NCBI GenBank assembly: GCA_963693285.1
Contig: OY848926.1
Span: 5,440,501-5,504,500 of the forward strand
Length of the DNA: 64,000 nucleotides
Reading direction: 5' to 3'
DNA from: Xestospongia muta
Taxonomy: Eukaryota; Porifera; Demospongiae; Haplosclerida; Petrosiidae
The notes under the pieces are model-generated. The model did not search any database, was not told where the DNA came from, and saw only the letters and a program-made list of their open reading frames with translations. The translations under genes were made by a program, and so were the position numbers. The number at the start of each line of letters is the position of its first letter. Position 1 is the first letter of the stretch. Shown piece by piece: positions 36,901 through 51,900 of this stretch.

Positions 36901-39900
36901 ACAATTGGTAGACTATCTTCTGGCATAGTAGGTAGAAATGCTCCCTAAAATAACATATTATACTGTAGAGGTATTATAGTGAACTACCTTTAATTCTCCT
37001 GGACTGTTTATCATCTTAATAAAAGGTTGCAATATAACCAACTTCTCTTTACTCTGTAGTGCAGTAACGACATGTATAATTAAGTCAGTTAAGAGCCTAT
37101 TCTGTGGACTCATTCCTGGTCTCAATAGCATGGCTTCTAGTCTACCACAATAAGTATTCTCAATAAGAGCCTGAGCTGTCCACATTAACTATAAAATAGA
37201 AATAGTCAGTGATGGGTACTTCAATGATATAAACATACTAATCTGTTTAATATTTTACACCTCTTTGTTAAACTGGATATTTCTGTCCTCATTTCATCCT
37301 TATTACAAAGTAAATCACAGTTCTAATAACATATAACTTACTGTCACTTTCTTAGATTCATCAGTGAAAACACAACTACCAGTGATTACCTGATAGATCC
37401 CTAACAACAGAGCAGGAGCATCTTTAGGACTAAGTCCCTGAACAGTAAGTTGAAAAGAGATAATAATTAAACATTAACAGGATTGTAGCTATAAAAATAC
37501 CTCTGTAGTTTTTTGCAGTTCCTCTAATTTTTCAATATATACTGCATCAGTAAGAGTAGTTCTTAAATTTTCATAAACTGAATAGATGACAAATGGATCA
37601 CTAGTTTGTTGCTCCTAGTTATAATATAATGACCACTATATTTAAAATATATTACAACTACTTCATTAGATCTTTGTAGATGATGAGGTACTATCCATTG
37701 CATAGTTTGATCTGAAGTGACGTTAGTTAAGAAGGAGACACCATATTGTCTAGCTAGTTGTTTTACTAAGAACACACCAGGACCAGAATTATCAGTATTA
37801 ACAATATCATTAATACAACATCTTTTAGCAATATCTAATAGAAGCTGTGTTTCATGTGTATAATAACCCTGATGTCTACTACTAGCTCCATGTTGACAAT
37901 GAAGGAGTTCAACCACTACTACAATAGCATATCGTAATTTGGCAATCCCTTCCAAATATTGCAGATGAATACCTCCCTCAACAGAGGGAGGTGGACTGTT
38001 CATAATAACTTCTATACCCTCAATCATAACTTGGTGAGCATGTCTGACTTTATCATGTATATAACTGTATTGTTTATGGAGAGCATCCTATAAATAGAAA
38101 TGTAATACTGTATGTGTTATTGACTATCTCTTAGTAGTCTACCTCAAAACATTGTATACATAATAAACACAGGCTACGATCATCTTTAATGATTTGTTGT
38201 GATCGTGTAAAATAGTCCTCTAAATGTTCTCTGACTACTTCAGTACTAAAAAGAAAGATATGACCAGCTATCAGTATATATATGACTTACTTATGTTCTA
38301 GTAGTAGTTGTAATAAGAAGGAACGTATCACTGGTACTTTGTCTACTTTCTCTTTATCTGAATAACTGAAATCTTTGGTCTTGTCTTGTTCAGTGAACAC
38401 AACAGTTAATAGTTCTTTAATGAGAGCTGGTTCAGGTGGATTAGGTTGACCAAAACAAAGAGAAGACACTACTTCCATAAAGAAAGATTTACAGCAATCA
38501 CGAATTATTTTCTGCATATCAGATCTTTACAAAAGAAAATATCAAATTTATTTTTTGGTACTCACGAGTATTTTAATTTTTTTCCTGTATCTCCATCCAA
38601 AGCTCGAAGAACTTTCTGTATGTTTTGAACAGTTTTGGCTTTTGTAAAATCTGGTTGTGATTTTAGGAACTAATTAAACAAATGTAATTAGTATTAGGAG
38701 AGATTTCATTATGACTTCTCTTACTAGTGCAATTCTTTTTGCATAGCGAACAACTTCAACAAATTTCTTGTCATCAATTGAAAATTTTGTAACAATATGT
38801 TCAATAAAGAGTTGAACTGCTCTCACACTTTGCCAAGAGTGTCTACAGTTAAATAATGACAACTGATTTCGTAATGATACTGCTGTCTGTACCTGATCTT
38901 TCTAGTGAGTTCAGCTGTTGGTTCTGCTAGAGTTAATATAGAATCAATTGCATTTTGGCATAACTGTAGTTTGACAAGTCTATGAGGAACATATGCTCTA
39001 TCATCAGGATCCAATGGTAGTGCTAAATTATTCTCATTGATGGCAACTTTAACAGCATACAGTGGTAACTCCATATACTGTGAACTATATTCTTCTATAA
39101 ACACAGAAATATCAAACAAGATTATTATGATTATAATAACCTATTGCTTTATCCAGCTGTATTAAGATACCAGGTATATGAGTAGTTAGTTGACCAAACC
39201 ACATAATCTCTTGTTGATATTGATGATATACTACATGAACTGCAGCCAATTGAGAGAGAAGAGAAGATGGACCACTAATGAAGTCTGGTCCTGTAATAAT
39301 AGCATGAAGTGCCTTTCCAATGATCTATGTTATTTGGAAAAGATAAAAATCAGTTATATAGTTTGTCAGTTGCTAACTTCATATTCCTCATCAGATTTAT
39401 GATGAGTTATGAAATGAACACTTCTCAAGTAATCATGAAGATAAAGTTGATAAAATTCTATCCAGTGTTCTTCTGACACTTCACTTAAGATACATGCTAC
39501 AGGTGTATCTGTCAAGATTTCACAGAGTTGAATGTGGACTCCTTGTCTATGACCACCTAGAGAAATAGTCCAATATAATGAAGATGTCACAGATATGTTA
39601 TATGTAGTACCTGCAGTGTGCTTGGCATTCTCTAATTTTGAGTCAATAGCTTCCTTTACCAACCAAAAGAAAGGAAATTGACAAGAGAATCGTTCAGTAG
39701 TTGCTACTCCAGATGTTCCTACTCTGTTGGCAACTGACTGGAAGTCATGATACTCTATTCCTTTGCCCATTGAGAAACTCTCATAACTAAATTGACATAG
39801 TTTATCATCAGAGAACACTTGAAGCCACAACTGTTGTAATGGATTGACCTCTTCTTGTCTAGGATGACTACAATTGTGATAATAAAATAAATTGTGAATG

Positions 39901-42900
39901 CTCATATTAATATACCTAGGTTTTATGAGGTCTAAATTTGAGTAGCGATCTGTAAATGAGAGAATGGCTGCAAATATTGGTACAATAACTTCATCTAATC
40001 TTCTCTCTAACACATTCTGAAAAGTTCCTCCAATTTGTAGTTTTCGACCACTCAATGCTTCCTTAAGTACCCATTCCTTGTCTTGATGTACAGTGTCTCT
40101 CTCTTTTAACACATTTCTAATGTGTTTTACTAGTGCTCCATAAAAGGTATGATCATCTATTAAATATATCAATGGATAAGATATAGTGCTAAATCATACA
40201 TTCTTTTTACCTAAAGGATAGGTAGGACTCTGAGGGATCAGATCAAGTAATAATCTAACTCGATGTGCAGCCCACTCTTTTCTAGTGTCATCATTCTCTA
40301 CCATTTTAGCTACTGCAGTTTGAATGCAGTTATAGAGACGATGGCATTGGTTATGATGTACTCTAAACGGTCTAGTCACTGGTGAGGTATAAGTCTCCAT
40401 TGGAATGTCATCAAACTAGACAAAGGAATCTCAATAGTTGAAAACAGTGCATGCTATATAGTTTACCTCCTCATCAACTTCCATTTTTCCATATGCATTT
40501 AATTGCTCAAGTGCTTCAGTTTCATCAGTTTCCATCTCTTCTACAGTCACATGTTGTTCTGTCTCCATATTCTGCTCACTACTGAAGTGTAATACCTCTT
40601 CATTTGTTTCCATGCCATCAATCACCATGTCAACATTTTCTTTCTCTAGGTCTCCTCTTTCTCTCTCAGTCTTTCCCACTTTAACTGCTTCCTTATAAGA
40701 TAAGAAATCTCTATTATAGAAGAGATCACTTATAGGAGCACACAGAGCATCATTAAGAGTGAGTGCTGTCTTTGGAGGAGCTCGTATATCATCTATATGA
40801 GCTGATATCCAGGAACCTCCTTGAAATCCTACAAAGGAAGAACTATGTTTGTCTGTCTCTCCAGCTTGACGAGGAAGATGAATGATGAAGAGAACATGAA
40901 CAAAGTCTTGTCCCTCCTTCCACTGATAATTGGCTTTTTCTCTCTCATCATCAATACGATAGCGAGCACAAGCTATAAGATCACCAAATAAGTGACCAGA
41001 ATCACACTGGATTATCAGGAGTGTGTCCTTCTTGTTATGTTGAGAGAATGCAGGACTATGTGAAGTTCATAACTGTCCATTAATGTAATATAAATTATTT
41101 ACCTAATTTTGTTACTGAAGTCCATTTCTGTATCAAATTCTTGAAGTAAGAAACACAAGACTTGATCTTCTCTCATATCAATACACTGACATAATTCATT
41201 GAGCTCTTGACTAGACAGAAGATGACTATGAGTAGTCACCTAATAATAAGATAATAGCACACTATAATAATATTATAACTGACTTGTATTAGAAGAGCAC
41301 ATTGACCTGACATATGACTACTATTACGAAGATGATGAACAAGGAACTGGACAATAGAGCCATGATGTTGTTCTGAGAAATATATTTGACTCAAACTTCT
41401 TTGATCATCAGCTAATGCCGTACAATGTAATCGAATGAGTGCATCTGGTGAAGCCATTTGTATGAGAATTCTTTTGCTTCTAGCTAAGATTGCCTCCTTC
41501 CATTCTTCAGAGTCTTCATCTTGTTCTGGTCTCTCTTGATGTAGTTGTTGAGTAGCCTGGAAGATCACAGAGGCTGGAGTGTCATTTCGATAACCAACAA
41601 AAGCATCTTGTTCAGTAAACCTTGGAAAGGATTAATTAATATAAAATTTACAAAGGTTTCTTACTTTGTATCTGCTTTAACTTCACTAAATTGATGTACC
41701 CAGTTAGTGAGCTCAATAAGTACTTCTTTCTGCCAGTCTAGTAGTACTGTCTCTGTTAGTACAAAGTGTTTCTCAAGACGATTGATAAGAGGAGTTGGAA
41801 ACTTATCATAAACTGTGGTTTTCTCTGCTATCAAAATGAGCCTGTAGACAATTTAATATGTTAAACTACACAATAAAATAATTGTCATACTTAAAGTTAT
41901 TGTGTACACGACATTTAACTCTGTGGGTTTGTAGACCCAAGTCTACATAACGCTGACCTCCTCCCAAATGGATGTAATACTGGTTTAACAGGTCATACAA
42001 GCTCTCATAAAGGTTTTCTAAGTTAAGAAGGATGACAGTACGACCCGTTTCCATACAAATCTTAATTTGATTGATATTGCGACAAACTTGAGTGTATTCT
42101 CTGTCTTTTGGAAAAGAGCTACCAAATAAAACAAATGGCTCCATTCTTTGTACAATATGTGTATTCTCCTCCAAACCACCAGATCTCTCTTGGTTGACAG
42201 TCATTCCTACCTCCTCATGAAGGTAGTGTTTGAGTACTTGTAAAGCAGCATAGTTCTCTGTTAGGAATAAAAGATAACGATTCTCTCTGTAAGGAAAAAG
42301 AAAGAATTAATGTTGAAATACAATAACAAGTCCCTTATGTACCCATGCCAAGAAGTCTCCTTGGTCTGTAGACTCTTCCTAATAAGTCCAAGAGGAGAAC
42401 AATCAGGAGAGAGAAGTTCACGTTCCTATGACAAGATAGTTAACATCATCTAAATGACATTCTCATAATGATACCTCTTTACTCAAACCAGTCAGATCAG
42501 GTTGATCCTCAATGTTCTTCAAGAATCTTTTAAACATTTCAAAAGTGTCGAAATCTTCAAGACCTCCAAAATTTCTTTTTATAGCATGTTGTAATTGAGG
42601 TCCTGTTGGTGGTAATTTGCTCTTTTCACACATCCAGTATAACATCTTGATAAGACTGGAGTTATATTAACTTAAATGATAACATTATCAATAAAATTAC
42701 CTATAGAAATCTCTAAGACCAAAGAATGGTTTGCTCTGTTCATCACAAATAGCTTTGTAAGCAGCTGCTAATGACTGGAAATAAGGATTTAATCTTCCTG
42801 TAACAGGATTATCAGGACAATTAGAACATATTCCTCTAAAGAAATATAATACTAAAACAAATTATGAAACTAACTGTACCTTGCAGAAAGTTCAAGTTCA

Positions 42901-45900
42901 TTTTTATCAGGGTCACCACGAGTTACCATAACTCCTCTGTTCATTTTAGCAGGATCTAGTGCCCAGTTTGAAATACCAATAAATGCAACACGTTGTTCAC
43001 GTTCTATGATCTGATAGATAGATTGAATACCTCACAATATCTTGGCTAAGGTCTTGTTACCTGTTGAGAGTTATCAGCTCCCTCAGTACCATCTTCTAAA
43101 AGTGGATGTAGAGCTTTAAGTGGTAAGTTAGGAGAGTCTTCAGCTAATCCAACTTCATCTAATACTACAACTGATACATATTTAGTTGTATCTTGTTTCT
43201 TTTGAAAACTCTTAGCAGTATTAAAAACTTCAATGACACTTTCAGGAGTGGACAGCTGGCTACATTGATAAGGGAACATGTGGACCTGCAAAACCAGTTA
43301 GATTTCAATAAACAAACTGTGAATTCCTAGTACCTCCTTGAATTCCTTCATCAGATTATGTTCAGAAGATCTTCCTAACATAGAGTCAGCCACAATAGAT
43401 TTGGCTAAAGACTTTGAACTTCCTGGTTTACCCACTAAGAAGAGAGGGATCCTTAACTCAATGCATATTGCCATCATAAAAACATTTTCTCTCAGAGCAG
43501 TATTCTTAGCAATATTTGGACCTAACTTCATGTTGTCTAAGAGAACATCTTGACACCTTCATATATAAGAGAGAAAAACAATTTATTATAAAATTGTCTT
43601 ATATTTTACCATCTTATTTCATTACAGAACTGTTCTGCTCCCCCAGGTACTCCTAGTGGATCCTTAAACTGTCGTACTACACGACGTTCATATTTCTTTC
43701 TGTCCTGTAGTCTAGCATGATAGCAAACACTGATAGCTAATATTAAGGCACGAGATATTTCATCAACTATTTGTTTTTCCTAATTTAAGAAATATACTTC
43801 AGCACTATTCATTGTAGTACTAGCCTTACCTCATCCTGAGCTTTGATCTTAACTTCTTGTGTAAACAAATCGCTTTTTTCACAGAAATATCTAAAGACAA
43901 TCATTACTCGTTCAACATCTCTTAGACTAACAAAACTGCATTCATCCTGAGAGATGTAAAGAACTATGTACTCTATCAGTTATGAGTTAATTTACATTTC
44001 TTTTCTTCATATATTTCTGTGACCAGGCTACAACATCAGCTATTGTATCAATAATTTCAACTTGTCCACTAATTTCAGGTATGGTCTGACATCTACCCCA
44101 AACAATTTGTTTAGTATAATCCTTCTCTGTTGCATTGTTTAGTTGACCAAAGTCATATACCAGAGGTCTCATACTGGGAGGTAAGTCAAGTACTCGGTAG
44201 ACTAGCTCACGAAGAGGGATTGTACCTGTGATATAGAAGGGTCAATTACATACTCTGTATTTCTCAATATATAGATACCTAATTTTTGTTGTGTTTCAGT
44301 GGCTTTAACATAAAAACCTAATCCTGCAGACTCAAGTTTCTTAATCATATCATCAGTGTGTCTACAAGAAATAACAATCAATAAATTATATATAAAACCT
44401 ATCTTTACTTTCTATAAGGATTACAAGCAGCAATAAACTTGACATTAGCCTTGATAGATCTACCATGAATACGACGATCACACATAACTTCTTTGATCAG
44501 TCCAATAGCTTCAGTTGTGTTAGCTTCATCAAAAAACAGTACAGTATCTATTTCATGATCTTTCCTGTTCTTATCAGCAATTTTTTCAGCTTCTTCTACT
44601 TTCTTTACAATATCATTCTCTGTAGTACCTCCATGAATCTAAAGTTATTAATATTACTATCATTACAAAGTATTAACAGTAATGATGATACCTTCATAAT
44701 GAGCATATTTTTCACATGTTCTCCTCCTTGTCTACATCCTTGAGCAGCAAGATCACACATAAATCTGATGAGACGAGTCTTGCCACATCCAGTCTCACCC
44801 ATAATAACTACTGGAATATTACATCTAAAGAAAAGTAGATGACAATGTCCAGTCATTACAATCATACCTAAATCTCATGTGGATTGCCATTATTTTGATT
44901 ACATTGTCTACAGTTAGAACATATGTAGGGTCTGGATCAAGACTCCATTCTAGACCCATCACCATTCCTATCTTCTGTATCATTGTATCTTTACCCCAAG
45001 CTTGATAGTTCTCTGATAAATTAACTTGATTATGTTGAAGACCAGTATATAACTGAGGAGTTAATGCTCCTGCCTCAATGACTTCATTTTTAACAGGATC
45101 TTGAAGGTCTCCATTGCAATTTGCATTAAATCCTACAAAAGTAATACTCATGCCATCTTCATTGAAGAAAAGATAAGGATGGTAGCTAAAATAAGACCAA
45201 TAATCATTAATGATAATAAATATTTATTAGTTTACTTTTGTTCCCACTGTTTTCTCTCATCAATCTGATATTCCTTAAGTTGTTCTTCATCAATTACTTC
45301 CTCATTCTCAGCAGCCACTTCACCTTTTAGTGAGGATGTAGCAAAGTCCTAAAATATAAAATGTATCAATTTATTGTGTATTTTATAATATAGTATATTT
45401 ACTTTAGACATTCTGATCATAAACTTCACTACAAATGTCTTCAGTCCAGACATCACATCTCCAACTATATCTTCATTACAGAAACTAGAATTCTCACAGT
45501 TTCTCAGCTGGGTGTCTAAAAATCTTACGAAATGTCTCAATTCTGACCAGGAAGGATCTCTTACTCCACATTGACTGTCATTACAACATCAATTTATAAA
45601 TTACAATATGAAGGATTATTTTGATAACTCACGATAAAAGTATTTGTAGACATTCAACAGAGTTTCCTTCCACAGACTGTACTCTGTAAGAAAATCTATC
45701 CAATGGTACACACCCTACATGTCTGCGTAAATATTGGAACACTCGCTGGAAGACAGGACTCCTGAACTCCCCAATATCCATACTACATTTCAAGGAATCT
45801 GTAACAAGATATAAAATTAAATATAGTGATCTTTACTAACCATCTAATTCATTTTGTAACATCTGTAACACATTTCTTGGTGAGAGACACTCCATTGTTG

Positions 45901-48900
45901 GTAAAATATCAAGTAGAGCAATAGTACATTTAGCAACTTTAACTTCACTCTGTAATATTATAATTATAATAACAAGAATTAAAATCAATGTTACCTTTGG
46001 TACTGTCACTTCAATAGCATATAAGTGAGCTGGATGACATCTCCAGATTCTACCCTGACTGTCACAGACTGCTTGAAGTATTAATAGAGAAAACAAAACA
46101 GAGTCAACTTGTCTTAATACCTATTGAGTTATTATAAAAATAACATCAGTGAAAGAGACTAGAGAGTCTTACACTAGGTGAGATATCTATGTGAAAGATG
46201 ATTGCTCGTCCACTACTGTCTTGGTCACTCATCTTCTCAAATGGATGTTTGAGTGCTTGTACAATGGTATCAAATGTGACTTTTGGACCATGAACTGGTA
46301 TTATAACATGTTGAGGTCCTTGTTGATCAGTTTTTGTTTCTAATTCCTCAGTCAAACGTTGAATATACAATGACTTGCCCATGCCTGCCCTCTCTGATTT
46401 AACCACACGTACATAAGAGCTAATTAGAGAAAATAACATTTGAAATATCAAAAAATATTTACTTTTCTGGATCAACAACAGAAGCTAGTATTCTTTGTCC
46501 TTTAAGTCCACTCTGAGGCCAACTAATAAAATGAGTTATAAGATATTGAGAGAAGGTTAGAACAGAGTGAAGAGTAGTAAAAGGTCGTCGATAAAACTGT
46601 AGTTTAGAAATCATGTGAGATTTATCTTCATCTTCATTGCTACATATGATCACCAACTTGTAGTCTGAGAGGTAAGAGTTATAACAGTGTCAATATTAGT
46701 ATTGTGTGAACTTACTTTTTTGTCCTTGTGAGCAATCAAATAAACTTCTCAGTGCCTTATCACAAACTTGATAAGACAACAACTCAGCATGAACTAGACA
46801 AAATATTCTGAAGTAGTTAGGATCTCCCATAGCTCTCTTCCATAGTAGAGTCACTTCTTCATCTGTAGTGTGTTCACTACATAGAAGAACTTCTTCATGA
46901 GTAGGCAATGGTAGTTTATCATCCTCCATATAAAGAGACAAGACAGTCTTTAGAACAGTATCTTTGTGAGAAATATTATTAAAATATTAATATAGTAAAT
47001 GATGATACCTGGAGTGGCCACAAGTAAGTTTGGTTCACCAATTTTAAGTATATCAGAGAATGGTCTGTTCTGATCAACCGGAGCTATAAAAAGGATTTTA
47101 TTAAACAAAATCTTTATTATTTTGTTTGCTTACCTCTGTGTATGTTACCAAGTTGTTGAAGAACCATACCTAATTCCAATATTGAAAGATAGTTGTTGGC
47201 TGAAGTGTCACTACATACAATCTCCATATCACTAACATTATAGACAATTAATACACAAGACATATTGATGTCATTAACTTACCTTACAGGTGATCCATCA
47301 GATCCACCACTTTGTCGACGATAATACCCTCCTTCTTCTAGAGCCATTCCCCTATCTTTAGCTACAAAATCATGAGATATACTTCTTGGAAATAGTTCAC
47401 TAAGTTCTTCAGACTCCCCCATAATATACTCCATGGCTTTCTGTGTATTGTCTGGATATTGTTCTGCAGCAGTTTTACACTCGTCTAAAGAAAATCCAGC
47501 CTGCATTAACTCTCTGACAACAGGATGGTTTTCATCAATTGGTATTTGCTCCTTAACTGTGAACTTAAACATAGCTGGCTTCTGATATAATTTAGTGCTT
47601 GGTTTACGACTAACTTCAATCTCCATTGGTGGTTCAATGAGATCTATAACATTTGATCCATCTACTGCCATGATGTCAGCTTCATCTTCAGATGATAAAA
47701 TGATTACTACATCTTCATGTTTGTCTTCAGGTTCCACTTGTAACTGTTCATCATCACTAGGAATGCTATAAGGATCTGTTTTAGCTTCACTGTCTACATC
47801 ACTATCAGAGAAATTAAAGTTTTCTTCGTGTTCATTGCACCAGGCTTCAATTGCTTCTTCTAAATCAGGTTTTGCGCACCTTTCAAAACCAAGGAGAATA
47901 AGTTTTTTAGAAAATCCACATGATTCTTTTAAGTTAGCTAAAGTGGCTTTCTGTTTATCAGTAAGTTCATCTTCATTTAATCGAGGCTGAGGACCAGATG
48001 AGATATTTTCAGTTTCCATAATGTGCTCCAAAACTCCAGATGTCATTAATGAAATTTTATTGTCTGATGTTTCAGTATAGATCTCAGTAACTGGTTTAAA
48101 GATATTGTGTGACATATTTTGAGTAGTCAAGTTGACTGGTGTAATGGCTTCTTGCTTATTTGAGGAGATAGTCTGTTTGTCAAAAGCAGATATAGCAAGC
48201 TCTTGCTCTTGGACTTCTTTGACTAAATTAGAAGTGACCTCTCTTGAGAGACATTGAAGGAGTGACATCACCTCTGACTTGACTGGTTTTGTAGAATTGG
48301 GACTGGTTCTAAACTGACCTAGCTCTTCTCTCAGAGACAGTAACTGAGAGTTAGTGAAGTAATTGAGTTCATAAAACTGGTCTCTATGATGGGACAACTC
48401 ATTCTTCCAGTCCTCTAAATCCTGTTCCATTTCACTTGCTTGACATTGTAGTACTTGTACAACATTGTCAATAGCACAACGAAACACCATACTCCATCCA
48501 ATATATTTATCATTACCAGATTGTTGCAATGATATTAAAACATCAGCAATTCGACAAACACTATGAAATATCTGTGAAGAGCAGAGGTAAACAAATTTTC
48601 AATCAGATTAATTTATGGCTTACATCAAGGAATAAATCTACTTTTTGCCTCTCTTCAGATTCTCTTCCAGTAATCAATACTAATTTACTCTCTAGATCCC
48701 TCACTTCATCCAATGTGTACTCTAATTTGTGTATTCTCTTTGTATTAGACTGTCTTAGTCTCAAGTGAATAGCTGCTGATCTACTTGTAAGAATTCCTTT
48801 TATTGAAGTACCAATCTCATACAAGCCATAAGTGATAATATTTCTCATTTGACCAAATGAAGTGATCTCAACAGAGCCTTGTGTTTCTTTCACAGATTGA

Positions 48901-51900
48901 TACCAATCAATTTCACATTGGCAGGTTCTCTAAAGAAATAATAATGACACAAATAATTTGACCAGTAGTTGTTACTAAAACTTACTATCATTTCTGGTAG
49001 AGTAGGAGCATGTTCCAGTGTCTCCCAGATAGTCTTGCAATGTTCTTGAAGTTGCTGGTAACTTGCAGTCTTACGAAGTTTATAAATAAGAGGACCAAAA
49101 CCACTTCCCACAGTTCGAAGATATGAGAGCTTGTCTGTTGTCATATCTCCTTCTCCACCAGCAGCAGTAGCAAGAGCAACAGTAACAAAGTTTAAAAGAC
49201 TGCTTACATCTGTAACATGCAAGGATTGAGTTGAACTGTATATAATTCAATATACCTGTAGCAGCTACTTTCCTTATCCATTCTACAATTTCTTGACAAT
49301 CTGCAAAAGCTTCCAGACATTCTCTCTTTTTACTATCAGCAGCATAATCATGTAAGAACCCACTGGCTTCAACTACGCTCTGATCAATAGAGCCCAATGT
49401 TTGGTAGGCAAGAGATGCTGACATCTGAACAACAAAATATAATATACATGAATTAATAAACTTTTATAAACATCGTACATTTTGAGCTACCCTTTCAACT
49501 AAGCCAAAGTCTCCAGTGAGACCCAGAGTGTCCCGGATTTTAAGGAAAGCTAGTGCAGCCTCCTGATAGCTACATATATCCCAGTATTGTCCCATCTGGT
49601 TAACAGCAGTTTTAATCCAAGCACTGTTATTAGAGGGTTCTCCCCTACAGATACTAACTGCTGAGTGCAATTTGTTAAGATCAACTTGCAATTTCTCACG
49701 ATCAGAAGAGTAGTTGTCTTTGAAGAGAGCGTCAACAGCTGATAATTCCAATAGTCCTGAGTGAAGATCATCAAGTAATGTGACACATTTATCAAAGACA
49801 GGTTTCCACAAAAATTCATTAACTCGTGTAATTCTAACATCTTTTCTAACTTCGGCAAGTCTCTCTTGCCAGAATCTGTTAAACAGATCATTTGAATGAG
49901 TGTAGGAAATGACATAAAAATCGTCAACACAAGATTCAATAGGTTTAGCATCAGGAAAGCATACGACATGACAGCTGCTATCATTTGACAGTGTTTGGCA
50001 CAAATTATTGATTTTTTCCTCTTTGACATTCCTTTGAAGCATTCCTAACAGCTTTGGCTGACCTACAATGTATCAAACAGAAAATAACAATCACACTAAT
50101 ACTAATCTTGATACTGCATATAATTCTGCTTACCTTTTACAATTTTGCCAAGATGAGTAAGAAAATATTCCAATTTAACAGTATATTCTTTAAAGTGATT
50201 GTATTCTTTTAGACGTTGCTTTACATTACTTTGCAGTTGAGTAGCTTGTCTTTGAGAACCAGACGTCACAGTACAACTAAAAGCTTCACATAATTTTCTC
50301 ATTTGTCCTTGCTTAGATTCAATGTGCTCCAATTCTTTTATTGTGACATTTCCAGATTGTATTTTGGTACATACATCTTCAAGCTGGCTCAAGGCACAAG
50401 TAACAATAAATTGCCAATCTTCCTGTAAACCTTTTTTGATGTCTAGTTGGCTTACTAATAACAAGAAAAAACATAACATTAATAATCCAACCACATGCTA
50501 CATAATACCATGAAATTTCAGACATCCTGGCCACAGTTCCCATTCCAATAAATCATCAAAAGGAATCTCATTTGTTTCATGAAAATGAGGATATTTCTTT
50601 TTAAGAATGCTTCCAACTAATTTAACAATACGCTGTGACTTATTCTCTACAAGCTGATCCCATCTGCGTATACTTTGGATCTAATATGAACAAAAATGAG
50701 GTGTAATATATTTTATCATTATAATTCACCTCAGTTTTGGACACTAGTTCATCCAATGCTTCTGTTGCCATTGTTAGAAAAATATTCCTAAAGAAATCAG
50801 GAATTTCTTGTTGAGACTCAACATTAATTAAAAGGTCAATCTTCAACTCTGGTGAAGGAATGTTTGAAATCCTATCTTTTACCAATGATGAGATTATCAT
50901 TTCTAGTTCTTTGTGCATTTGTTGATGAGGGAATTTCACAGATACAATGGTCTCCCACAACTGTTAAAACAAAAGGGTTGATTTCTTTGTTTATATTAGT
51001 ATAATTAACCTTCAGTTCTTGCTCTTCTTTTATCAATTCTTTTCGTCTTGTTGCAATGGACTTTACAGAAAATCCAAAAAATGAGCCTCCAATGACATCT
51101 TTTAAAGTTATCCATCCCTTTAACATCATTTTGATTTTGCTCTCAATATTTTCTATTAAACTAGCACATTCCTTGCTTTGATCTTCAGTTCTTCTTATCT
51201 TGTAAACAATATGTAGAATCAGTGAAATTATGGAGTTGATTGATGTCTTGACATTTTTTGAAGTATTCACCAGCTTCCCTTTTAGAGATTCTACCAGAAT
51301 GCTTGCAGCCTCAGCACAAAGCTTAATATCTTGGAAACTATAAGAATTAAATGAATATATGGATATATCTCTTGATAGTAATATTAATAAAACTTACCCT
51401 TTTATGTCCTCTTCATCGAGTCGTTGCTGAATGACTGTCAATGGCTTGACAAAAAGATCTTGTATCTGATTAAAGTGAATAGTAGAATTATGTCAAATAG
51501 AATAACAGTTAGTATTGACAAGCAAACCTTTTTCTCATTATAACTAGCTAGTTTTAAAGTACGATTGTTTAGTCCCATTCGTTCAGGAATACAAACAATT
51601 GCAATATGAAGAGGAACTATCTCACAGAGATGGCAAAGATCTCCTTGAGGACAAATATAAGGAATTACAGAAAGAAGCTTTGAGTCAAATGCAAGTAAAC
51701 TTTGCAAGACATCACGATGCTTTTTAATAAACCTGAAATTTAAACAATGAAATTACTATGCTGTTCCTTTGCAATTAACAATTTTACCCTGATTTGTTAT
51801 CCATGAATGATTTAACGTTCATTATACCAACAATAGTATCTCCCCATTTGATTGATGTCAACGGTGTATGAAATGGCTCATATGGTTTATTGTCTGCACT

